Shown piece after piece: positions 1-8,050 of a stretch of DNA of 22,082 nt. The stretch spans positions 1 to 22,082 of the forward strand of contig NW_019773872.1 in assembly GCF_001039355.2 (NCBI RefSeq), written 5' to 3'. This stretch comes from Lingula anatina. Lineage: Eukaryota > Brachiopoda > Lingulata > Lingulida > Lingulidae. Made by a program: the position numbers and the translations under genes. The notes below the pieces were generated by a model that made no database searches, was not told the DNA's origin, and saw only the letters and a list, made by a program, of their open reading frames with translations. The first letter of the stretch is position 1. Every line of letters starts with the position of its first letter.

Positions 1-85
1 GCGCTGGGTCTCGAACCCGTGGACAAGGGTAGGCTCACGCAGAAGGCGACGAAGTTACCACGGAGCCACAGAAGCTTCGTTGGTC
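1..85 (-). mobile_element. tRNA-derived SINE head (partial, cut by window edge)
   Basis: Read on the minus strand, positions 68-57 give TGGCTCCGTGGT, close to a pol III A box. Positions 17-7 give GGTTCGAGACC, a good B box. The two are separated by about 39 bases, normal for a tRNA-type internal promoter. The T-arm can form only about three base pairs and I cannot fold a clean cloverleaf, so a tRNA-derived SINE is likelier than a working tRNA gene. The element continues beyond position 1, so its tail and family cannot be seen. Confidence 0.45.
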
Positions 86-411
86 AGTGGTGGATCAAAT
101 GGAAACTTTATACCTTGTCAGGGAGAGTGCCAGTTTGGATGCTATTTCAATCGATAATCCGGGTGCCCTATTTCAACCCGAGCAGCCCCAGTCCCATTCC
201 AGAACGTTAACTCCGACGCTGTATGGTGTACGTTTATCTCCTTAACTATAAGATCCGGATGTTAGAAAGTCAAACACATCTTTCGACGTTAGATTGAATG
301 AAAGACAATCATTGTTTCGGTCAGTTGCCAGCACGGTTCCGTCCGATTTGTCATAAGTCAAAGATCCCGTTTTCATCATGAAGTTACCATTAGGGTTGCG
401 TATTCCCATAC
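86..411 (-). other. Region downstream of the 643 exon; frame unclear, possible decayed or unspliced coding remnant
   Basis: On the minus strand two frames stay open in succession. One runs from about 454 to 242 and contains an NLTS sequon and a GNFMMKTG stretch. A second runs from about 255 to 135. Both look protein-like, but they are in different frames and neither joins the upstream exon through a recognisable GT-AG intron. This could be non-coding 3' sequence, a frameshifted terminal exon, or chance open frames. I do not recognise a domain. Confidence 0.2.
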
Positions 412-643
412 CCGTGATTGACAATGTCGTGCACTTCAACAAAGACGATACCAAGCGTGAAGATGACGTTGGGGTCAGAGTTCAACTTGTACCATTCATC
501 TGTGGATGAAATACGGACTTCTACATCAGCGCTCTCTGTACAACGAGTCAGTGTGACGACAGCGCACCTTTGTGGCAGAAGTTCTCGCGCTATGCTGTTC
601 AGTTGGAACACGCTTGGTTCCGCGATTGGTGAGGTTGAGTATG
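412..643 (-). CDS. Candidate non-EGF exon of the EGF-repeat gene
   Basis: A very good acceptor (pyrimidine tract, then TTTTTCTGCCACAG) ends at 644. From 643 an open frame begins with two bases that complete a codon, matching the phase 1 end of the EGF exon at 1112-993. The product has strand-like stretches (CAVVTLTRC, ADVEVRISS, NVIFTLGIVFVEV) with two cysteines and matches no domain I can name. The lower end is placed at a possible donor (GG|GTATGG) at 412/411; reading on instead reaches a stop near 390. The acceptor and phase support a real exon. The frame change at its far end makes a terminal frameshift or a different donor possible. Confidence 0.4.
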
Positions 644-992
644 CTGTGGCAGAAAAATTACAGGAATCATGCAAGTTTGAATTGAATAAATATCATATTG
701 TATGAGCACCTAATTACCGCGGCATCCAATTACAATAAAACTATCTGTAAAGTCATCAACCCCTAACAATGATGGATATACGCTGTATTCGTATAAAGCG
801 AAAACCCATGTATCTATCGAAATAGACAATTATTCAAAAATATGAACTTGAAAAACTTGCACCTCAATATTGAAACATTCAGTTTTAGTAAAGCCAAAGT
901 TACTAAAAACCCAAAAGAAACTGGAAGCCACTGATCTGATAGAGTAGAGTGGTTTAATGAAAATATGACCAAGAATTGTGAAATATTCTTAC

Positions 993-1112
993 GGTCACAG
1001 CTCAAACCGTCGCTGTCGAGTACCCCACTGCTACAATTGCACACAAAGGATCCAATGGTGTTTTCGCAAATGTCTTGGCACCCTCCATTGAACGAGTTGC
1101 ATTCATTTATAT
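993..1112 (-). CDS. EGF-like domain exon (calcium-binding type), fourth visible EGF module
   Basis: A 120-nt exon between acceptor TTTCAG (ending 1113) and donor CC|GTAAGA (992), with phase 1 at both ends. It encodes one six-cysteine EGF domain starting D-I-N-E-C, the calcium-binding N-terminal motif. C-E-N-T-I-G-S-F-V-C-N-C fits the Asp/Asn beta-hydroxylation consensus. The loop between the fifth and sixth cysteines is short and lacks the usual Gly-Tyr, so the C-terminal subdomain is slightly reduced. It belongs to the same minus-strand gene as the exons at 1655, 3642 and 4261 and would act in an extracellular or receptor protein. Confidence 0.88.
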
Positions 1113-1328
1113 CTGAAATAATGAACAAGTAGAGATGGGTGTTATTAAACAAAGAGGACAACAAATGCATGCAATTATCCGAAACATTCAGGATGGATAC
1201 ATCCTTTTCTTCAAGACAATATATATATTTATAACAACTATAGGATGGAATCACATGGGTTGGAGAAAGGGGCAGAATAAACTGTTTTATCATTAGATCG
1301 TAAGGAAGGTAACAGAATAAAGGTGACA

Positions 1329-1376
1329 AAAGCGTGTTTAACGTAATCTTGGCGCTGTTTACGTTAAGCACGCTTT
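1329..1376. repeat. Inverted repeat, 18-bp arms
   Basis: Positions 1329-1346 and 1359-1376 are complementary over 18 bases with one G/T mismatch, around a 12-base loop. The arm reads AAAGCGTGTTTAACGTAA. It may be a fold-back remnant or the end of the repeat that follows at 1455-1540. It lies inside an intron of the EGF gene. Confidence 0.75.
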
Positions 1377-1454
1377 CGTGACATCGCGTGTCTTTAACAC
1401 ATCACCGCCGTCTCGTATCGTAGGAGTTTGTTTTTTCACTATTTTTTCATAAAC

Positions 1455-1540
1455 CCCGAAGAAGGCCTAGAGGCCGAAAGTTTGGATTATATATGACATC
1501 TGTAAAGTAGATCTTCAGAGATGCATCAGTAATAATACTT
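1455..1540 (+). repeat. Dispersed repeat, copy A (GAAGAAGGCC core)
   Basis: The core CCCCGAAGAAGGCC, a four-base loop, then GGCCGAAAG is followed by GGATTATATATG, CATCTGT, AGTAGATCTTCAGAG and ATGCATCAGTAATAATAC. The same order recurs at 15396-15482 with few substitutions, so this is an interspersed element rather than chance. GGCC...GGCC can form a short hairpin flanked by GAAGA and GAAA. This resembles conserved segments of Penelope-like retroelements and, loosely, a hammerhead ribozyme core. Confidence 0.7.
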
Positions 1541-1654
1541 AATTTTTAAAAATCAAAAGTGCAGGCATCAATATATTATTGTGACGTCAGCATGACGTCG
1601 AAATTGCGTCACGAGGTAGCAGCGTCACTTAGTGTTTTATGGAAGTGCACTTAC

Positions 1655-1777
1655 CTTCACACGTAATACCGTCTTGTCCAAACTGGTATCCCGAGCTACA
1701 TTCACACTGGAAGGAACCAGGTAGGTTGTTACACACCTGTGCACAGCCTCCGTTATTGGTGCTACATTCATCTACAT
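1655..1777 (-). CDS. Calcium-binding EGF-like domain exon, third visible EGF module
   Basis: A 123-nt exon with acceptor TTACAG (ending 1778) and donor AAG|GTAAGTG (1654), phase 1 at both ends. It encodes D-V-D-E-C and then five further cysteines in standard EGF spacing. C-N-N-L-P-G-S-F-Q-C-E-C fits both the calcium-binding and the beta-hydroxylation consensus, and G-Y-Q-F follows in the C-terminal loop. This is the most canonical cbEGF of the four. Genes with such exon-per-domain, symmetric-phase EGFs include fibrillins, fibulins, Notch-like and matrilin-like proteins; the family here cannot be narrowed. Confidence 0.92.
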
Positions 1778-3424
1778 CTGTAATGCATAAAAGCAAGATA
1801 TGTAGGCCTACATGTACATTGTAGTACATGAAGGTCTACATATCCTACGCCATTTAATTGCCTCTGTCCAACACATACCCAACTGAAGTAATATTGAAAC
1901 CAAATATGTTTTGTTTGCATATACAGACTTGACATTTAATACGGAATATCTCAGTTTCAAAAGTATACCTTTGTAAAATGCGTTCTTTTTTCAAAAAAAA
2001 AAAACCTCAGATCTCATATAAGCTATCTGACTGAAGAAGTGTGTAGTTAGGTGTGTCGCTACCAATTTACTGACTGTTGCACTGCTGCATTGCGTCATAT
2101 GCAGTGATTTAATTGGGTAGTGCTCCTTTGGGCTGGTCAAAGCTTGGCTTTGGCGAAGCATGGTTCTGTAAAAAAAGGATCCATATGTCGGCGACGACTG
2201 CATCGAAAAATTTTAAACTTCGCATGCAATATCCAAATCTTACCACCAGGGCACAAGACTCACTGTCCTTCTGGATATTTTGCAATAACTAAACAAAAAC
2301 CAACCAGTCAAAAAACGCGTTTTTCAAGGCCCTTAGCGAACACTAAACTAGTTTCAGCAGGTCAGGATACCAAACGACCTCTTAGGACGCCACAGTAAAC
2401 AGTAAAACAGCGTCGTCCGTTTCCCTAACGAATTGGGGACCATGACCGTTTCTGGGTAAAACATTGAAACCGCATGGCTTTCTTTATTGTCATATTGAGG
2501 TCAGATTTCACCTGTACCGCTCAACTGGTCAAAACAGAGTTTACAAACATCCTAAAGAGGCCTTGCCGTTTCTACAGTGACTAGGGTCATTGACAGCGTC
2601 AGTATTTGGAGTGGATGCCACATTGGTGCACCGATAGAGGTCACCGATGAAAACCCGAACCAGATTGAAAAAAAAGATAATCTGGGAACCACTTGACTAT
2701 CATTTGATACCGGGGGGGGGGGCACCTAAGGAACAATTTTAGGTTGCACATTGAGATTGTCGGTTAACACAGAGCACTTTTAATAGCAGATAACTTACAG
2801 AACCAAAGGAATGAGCAGCTACTTTGGTTATCAATATCGCCATTTTTGAACCATTAAACAATATGTGGGTAGGACATATCTCGCCGAATCAATGGCCTAC
2901 AACAAACTGAACCAAATTGGACAAGTTTTGACCATTGCCTGTAATTTTATTTCAGATTAAACTCTAAAAACCTATCCCAGGGAATGCCTTGCCGCTTGAA
3001 ATCTCTGGTAGCAGCAAGATGAGGTCCGGCGTAACAGCGACCATTGCTGTGACTAGACACTGACATGCGAGGCCCTTGTGGGGAGTGTAACTCTTTTAAA
3101 GGCGACAAAAAGGCGAAAAAATATGGAGATCCAAACTTTCGCTGTCAATGGTTGTCGTATGACTTAGAATAGGCAATGTATTTTTGTTTGCTTCACTGGC
3201 GACTTCAATTAATGAACTTATGTCACAAGGACAACAAAGATATAATTAAAAGTTATTAAAACACATTAAAACACGATTTTAATTTTCATTTTCATTTATC
3301 AGTCAGCAAAACAGGAAAAAACTGATTAATTACGATTTGGAAAAATATCCATCTTAAATGTCAATTCTGTAAATATTTCAGAATTCTGCATTCATAACCT
3401 TTGGAACTGCAGGTGTGAAGAAGC

Positions 3425-3526
3425 TAAATAAATTGTGGTGTCATACAGTCAAGTGTCCACATACCACTTAGCTTGTTATCTAAATAAATTGTGACGTCAT
3501 ACCGTCAAGTATCCATATACCACTCA
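3425..3526. repeat. 56-bp tandem duplication
   Basis: TAAATAAATTGTG begins at 3425 and again at 3481, a period of 56 bases. The first 47 bases of the units differ at about six positions, nearly all transitions. The second unit contains a TGACGTCA palindrome that is TGGTGTCA in the first. It lies in the intron just downstream of the EGF exon at 3642. Confidence 0.8.
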
Positions 3527-3547
3527 GTGTGCCTCAGTGTGTCATCT

Positions 3548-3573
3548 CCCCCCCCCCCCCCACCACCACCACC
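3548..3573. repeat. Poly-C tract plus CCA microsatellite
   Basis: A run of 14 C bases is followed by ACC/CCA trinucleotide repeats. It is followed by two related segments (3584-3598 and 3617-3631) sharing GTAACGCCAT. It lies about 70 bases past the donor of the EGF exon at 3642. Confidence 0.85.
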
Positions 3574-3641
3574 ATAACACTATGTAACGCCATTTATCAA
3601 TCACATACAATTATGCGTAACGCCATCTATCGTTCTCTTAC

Positions 3642-3758
3642 CATCACATGTGACCCCATCTGCATTCAGCAAATAGCCGGCCTGACAAGTGCAGGTGAAA
3701 GATCCGTTTGTGTTTGTGCAAAAATGAGAACACATGCTCTGCTGGCATTCACCAATTT
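3642..3758 (-). CDS. EGF-like domain exon with altered calcium motif, second visible EGF module
   Basis: A 117-nt exon with acceptor TAAACAG (ending 3759) and donor GATG|GTAAGAG (3641), phase 1 at both ends. It encodes six cysteines in EGF order, with C-T-N-T-N-G-S-F-T-C-T-C and Q-A-G-Y. The N-terminal motif reads E-I-G-E-C where cbEGF domains have D-x-D/N-E-C, so one calcium ligand is replaced by glycine and binding may be weak. It sits in register with the three other EGF exons of the gene. Confidence 0.88.
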
Positions 3759-4260
3759 CTGTTTAGCAAAAAAATAATTTGAAATGAAAAATGTAAAAAA
3801 TGACCATTCAAATAGGCTGTTTTGTACCTTAAATACTTTTATTTACAAATCGAAATTTAAATTTGATGAAACAGAAAAAGTTTTGAATAAAATTTTACAA
3901 ATATTAAAATTTATAAAAATTAAATAAATAACACATTAAAGGAAAAGGTTCTACAGCATACGCCGTGTTTCCCTGCACACAATGCAGTAATAAGTGTCTG
4001 CAAAGTATAGATTGTTCAGGTCTGTCGCCAGCAAGGTAAAAAGGTGGTCTTTTCAGAAAACGTGGACCTTTTATGACATTATTGACTCAACTTGATCAAA
4101 TTTTGGTACGGACACTTTCTAGTCAAAAAGACGCGGTTTTCTTTCGGAACCCCCGATCCCCATTCCCCCGACCTGAAAACCTTCCGCACACTACCTTTAC
4201 ATACAGCTTTCACAGCATGTTCTTTGAGAAGTCTATGTAACACAATGTTTGCACAGTTAC

Positions 4261-4383
4261 CATTGCAAGTCTTGCCGTTGTCGTCCAAGGTGTACCCAGC
4301 GTTGCAGCTACACTGAAAGCCACCGAAGGTGTTTGAACAACGGTGAGCGCAACCAGAACTGACGGCAGCGCATTCGTCTATTT
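4261..4383 (-). CDS. Calcium-binding EGF-like domain exon, first visible EGF module
   Basis: A 123-nt exon with acceptor CTCTGCAG (ending 4384) and donor AATG|GTAACTG (4260), phase 1 at both ends. It encodes E-I-D-E-C and then standard EGF cysteine spacing, with C-S-N-T-F-G-G-F-Q-C-S-C (beta-hydroxylation consensus) and N-A-G-Y-T-L. It is the 5'-most EGF exon I can see. Because it starts in phase 1 it needs an upstream coding exon, presumably with the signal peptide, which I could not place with confidence between here and 6449. Confidence 0.92.
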
Positions 4384-4842
4384 CTGCAGAGTTTGGTAAA
4401 ACATGGCAGCGAAGTGGATAAAAGTACAATGTACTGTAGCTAGGAGGCATTAAGTCATTTCTGTAACAGCAATATAAATCCTAAACCAGAAAAGTAATTA
4501 TTACAGCGTAACTGGCAGGAGTACTTCAGTGAGTAATCACCTCAATTTCTCGCTTCACGTCTCTTAATTCTGCTCATTTTCATTGCTAAATTTACATCCA
4601 CCGCTCACGTTATTCACATTTACAACATTCGCAGGCAATCAGTTCAGTAGCAGCTAGCTCTGTTCTTTTTTTTTTTTTTTTTCGTATGTTTAAATTTGCT
4701 CTCTTGGTTTCTGTAGGATTTCGCTTCCTATCTCATCTTCTCATCGTAGCTTACAGCTCTTTACACTAGTGGTGATTGCATGCCAATTCTTCATGAATTC
4801 TTAAACTTAAAAAGTAAGGGGTTCACCACAACCCTTTTTTCC

Positions 4843-4950
4843 CTGTGTGTGTGCATGTGTGCGTGCACATGTGTGCGTGTACAACGATTTTATTTATATT
4901 ATCCATTAATAGTTGCCTTATGGTAGCATGTAAGGCGCTATATAAGAAGC

Positions 4951-4990
<40 letters not shown>

Positions 4991-5053
4991 AAGTGTGTGT
5001 GTGTGAGTGTGCACGCGTGTGTACGTGCGTGTGTGTGTGTGTTTGTGTGTGTA
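4843..5053. repeat. TG-rich microsatellite interrupted by a retroelement tail
   Basis: TG/CA-rich low-complexity sequence covers 4843-4882 and 4992-5053. The middle section, about 4903-4990, is a different element ending in an (ATT)n tail. The arrangement suggests insertion into a pre-existing TG tract. Confidence 0.7.
4903..4990 (+). mobile_element. 3' fragment of a SINE/LINE with (ATT)n tail
   Basis: AAGGCGCTATATAAG followed directly by 13 TTA units is the characteristic 3' end of many L2/CR1-mobilised SINEs and related LINEs. Only the tail is recognisable; no pol III boxes or reverse transcriptase lie upstream. Short TACAA stretches on both sides could be a target-site duplication, but this is weak. 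Confidence 0.55.
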
Positions 5054-6441
5054 TGGGGTCTTAATCTGTTGGTCAAAATTTAAAATAACATGGAATGATG
5101 CCTAGCCGTCTCATGTATTAATGCATGTACAACTAACCGTATAGTCTTTACGCCATTATTCATTAGTGCCCAGTATCAGTATATGCAAACTTTAAAACAG
5201 ACAGATTTTGTCTCACCGCCTGTAGGGCGCCACAATTTCATTCTACAGATATTCGAAGTTTCTTGCATGACGGCATTTGACATTAATGATGCAATGGAAA
5301 TCACAAACAATGAACAACTACAATACCTGCAGATACATACTGGTATTTTAAGTAGTCCAGGGTAGACAGACAACAAAGAACATAATGACAGGAAGCCGGG
5401 GGGATGAAATAGTCTGTCACTTTCTTCTTTTTTCATTTTCTTTCGAGCAACTGAGGTCAGTTTTCAGAATCCTGCTTCTGCCCTTGAAACCTGTTCTATA
5501 CAAAACAGGATACCAGAGTATTGACGGTTACCGAGCATGGGACATAAATTACGACATTCGTCGCCAGAGGACCAGACAAAGATGCAAATTTTAAGTACTC
5601 CGTATATCATTTCAGTGATACAGGTCTGTCTAAATGTGCAATCAGTATTCATTGGACGTAATCCTAGGCGCCTGGATTAAAGTTATATATAAAGCGAGCG
5701 TGGATTTCCAGTTACTTCTAGGCCCCTACTAGTTTCTTATACACCTAAAACAAAGTCGACAGGCCAAGTTATAGACCAAATTAATCTCTCGTTCAGCCAA
5801 AAAAGTTTTAAAACTGCATTTTCTTCAAAAATTTGATCGTAAATTGATCTCCATGTATTTATCTGTCCCTCCAGTTCAAAGGTCCGCTAATTGACTTTGT
5901 ACTGCACGCGCATTGCATAATCACTACTCTCATTCCGATCCCATTTAAGGATGTATATAGCTGCGTGCGCAGCTGCATACTTCGTGCAATGGATGTGATC
6001 TCAACTACCACAATTCAGCAATGCAGGGTTCTTGGCGGAGGTGTGCGCTCATTAAGTGCTTTTCTAGTTATGATTATTTCATTTTTTTTAAATAAATAGT
6101 ACATAAATTATATAAACTTCCTCAAGGAAGTCTTTATTAGCGGTTTTAGTAATTTGTAAAAATTCGCCCATATTAAAATACTGTTCAACTATTATGACAT
6201 AATATTAGTATATTTTTTTAAAAAATGTAGAACAAGGCATGAAAACTTGCTAAGCTGTGTATGTGTTTGCGTTCTGGGACACGGGAAAATACAGTCTAAT
6301 TCTATTGAAGGGTTTGCCCAAGGTTGAGCGCCTCTCTCTAAGCAAGTGTACCGAAGAAACACCATACATGTTTATACGATGTTGAAAGAGGCTACGCTTG
6401 CCACGCACTGACTGAAAAAACAGTCTGATGGCTGTCCGGTG

Positions 6442-6447
6442 TTTATT
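6442..6447 (-). promoter_or_regulatory. Candidate polyadenylation signal AATAAA
   Basis: On the minus strand AATAAA begins two bases after the TAG stop of the DUF885 gene. If used, the 3' UTR would be only about 20-40 bases. Other signals further down (for example near 6133) could give a longer tail. Confidence 0.5.
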
Positions 6448-6448
6448 T

Positions 6449-6654
6449 CTAAATGAGATTATCTTGTTTAAGTAGAAACACTCCAAGAACAGCAAAAGTG
6501 AGCAATATGCCGCCACCCACACCAGGGCTTGTCTTGGCCGCGCTGCTGACCGTAGCAGATATCCAGTCATCAATTTGCTGTTCTAGCAAATGGAGTGGCA
6601 CCGCTCCGATTGAGAGGACCTGGTGATGGTACTCTTTGATGTCAAATTTAGACC
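6449..6654 (-). CDS. Last exon of DUF885 gene: C-terminal helices and membrane anchor
   Basis: The acceptor follows a pyrimidine-rich stretch (CCATTCTTTCCTTGAAG). The exon encodes SKFDIKEYHHQVLSIGAVPL, typical of the family's last conserved block, and then a linker rich in Ser, Ala and Gly. A 16-residue apolar stretch starting GGGILL and the tail KQDNLI follow before TAG. Most bacterial DUF885 proteins end soon after the conserved block, so the anchor is an added feature. Confidence 0.9.
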
Positions 6655-7384
6655 CTTCAAGGAAAGAATGGCGTCATAAGAGTTTTGCAGAAACTACAAA
6701 CAGTAAGTCATGCATATGTATATGTAAACGATTGAGCCTACAAAAGACACAAACTGGCAATTTTTCAACTATAGGCCCTTTGAGCGGTATCCCTGAAAAT
6801 GCATGCAGACATCTTATTAAGACTAAGACAATTAAAGTTAAATATTATTTATTCCCAAGAGCTTAACACTACCACTGTATCTGAATTAATAATAAACTGT
6901 ACCGGTACCTAGTGCTTTTTCAGCACGGCGCCGCAGCTCTTTCAGTTTCATTTCGCCGATCTTGTACGCGCATGCCTGGCCGGGCCACGTGATGTAGCGA
7001 TCGATCTCTATGGCGGCCGATTCTAAGGACATCTCGGTGTAGTTGGCCAAATACTGGATGGCCCGGTCGCGACTCCAACTAGAAGGTAAAATAAATGACA
7101 GTACCAATTATGTAAATTGCCTGATGAACTTGTTACCTGACATATTCTTTTCACTATAAACCTAATAAATTATTAAATTTTTACATAACATATTCTCTTC
7201 ACTCTAAACCTAATTCTGTGTAAAATTTATTTTATCTATGCCGCAAATGGTCTGAGGTTGGTTACTTTACATCTAGTAGAGAACACTAGGTTTGCCGTTA
7301 CATTTTACACAATTAAGGGAGTTGTGCACTTTGGCGTCAGCATATTGATCATTTTACACGAGGTCGACGTTTGTACTGGTAGTT

Positions 7385-7424
<40 letters not shown>

Positions 7425-8013
7425 GCCGATACCCCATGACATGGAGACCAGTATCCACCACAAGACGCACCGCTCTGAAGATTTCATAGGAGTAGCGACC
7501 AATCCTGTTTAACGAAATGATATGTTATAAATTGTGATAAAAGCATAGAATGTAATAAAAAGTGTAATATATCATAAATTCAATAGCTGTTCTATTATTC
7601 CTATTATCAACGTATTCATTTGTCTTAAACTGAAAAAAAACAGAGAGGATAATGTTCCAATGCCTGTGTCATTTTTTCTGATTCATACAAAGACTGGTAC
7701 TTAAAACTGATCTAGAGATTGGCTTACATTTCGTTGTTATCCTTATATGCCGCCATCTCCTCTCCCAGGTACTCCGCATAGAGACCCCAGCCCTGTAAGA
7801 GAATATACAATCATCAACGTACTTTGCGTTGCCTTGTTTAGATTTAACAAAAACAGGGGCGCCCTTGGAATGACATTGGTGCCCCATACAACTAATCTGT
7901 CGCACAGGGGATTTTTACTGAGGCGCCAATATATCGTTCTAAGGGTGTTATACATGTAGTTTCTTTATCAAACGCCTGAATGCAAATGCGTGAATTTTTT
8001 TTGTTTTTCATCG

Positions 8014-8050
<37 letters not shown>

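Larger units (their letters stand above)
1113..1654 (-). other. Intron of EGF gene carrying repeats
   Basis: This intron separates two EGF exons. It contains an 18-bp-arm hairpin (1329-1376), one copy of the GAAGAAGGCC repeat family (about 1455-1540), and a cluster of CRE-like sites around 1580-1612. I see no further exon in it. Confidence 0.7.
1778..3641 (-). other. Long intron of EGF gene, no further exon recognised
   Basis: I searched both strands for cysteine-spaced EGF codons or a DECxxN-type start and found none. A plus-strand frame at about 2120-2398 is open but has no domain or splice support. The intron contains a G-run (about 2712-2722), a 56-bp tandem duplication (3425-3526) and a C-run with CCA repeats (3548-3573). 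Confidence 0.55.
4384..6441. other. Region between the EGF exons and the DUF885 gene; no gene recognised
   Basis: It holds a poly-T run (4666-4682), TG-rich microsatellites around a retroelement tail (4843-5053), and a perfect hairpin ACTTCCTCAAGGAAGT at 6116-6131. It should contain the promoter and first exon of the EGF gene, if that gene starts inside the window. One weak candidate first-exon end (donor GTGAGA, phase 1) exists near 5213-5220. Confidence 0.5.

Noticed and set aside
1-85. A functional tRNA gene at the left edge
   Set aside because: A and B boxes are present, but the T stem pairs poorly and no cloverleaf can be drawn; a SINE head is more likely.
418-705. A 95-codon plus-strand frame
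   Set aside because: It is the mirror of the minus-strand candidate exon at 643, with no splice support or domain.
814-1371. A 185-codon open frame on the minus strand around one EGF domain
   Set aside because: Only 993-1112 is supported by splice sites and domain; the rest is intron that happens to lack stops.
2120-2398. Plus-strand frame with a CPSGYF stretch that hints at a cysteine-rich domain
   Set aside because: Too few cysteines, no splice sites in matching phase, and opposite in strand to the surrounding gene.
5176-5436. Possible first exon of the EGF gene on the minus strand (donor GTGAGA, phase 1, fits the next exon)
   Set aside because: No convincing signal peptide or start context in the spliced portion; the phase match alone has a one-in-three chance.
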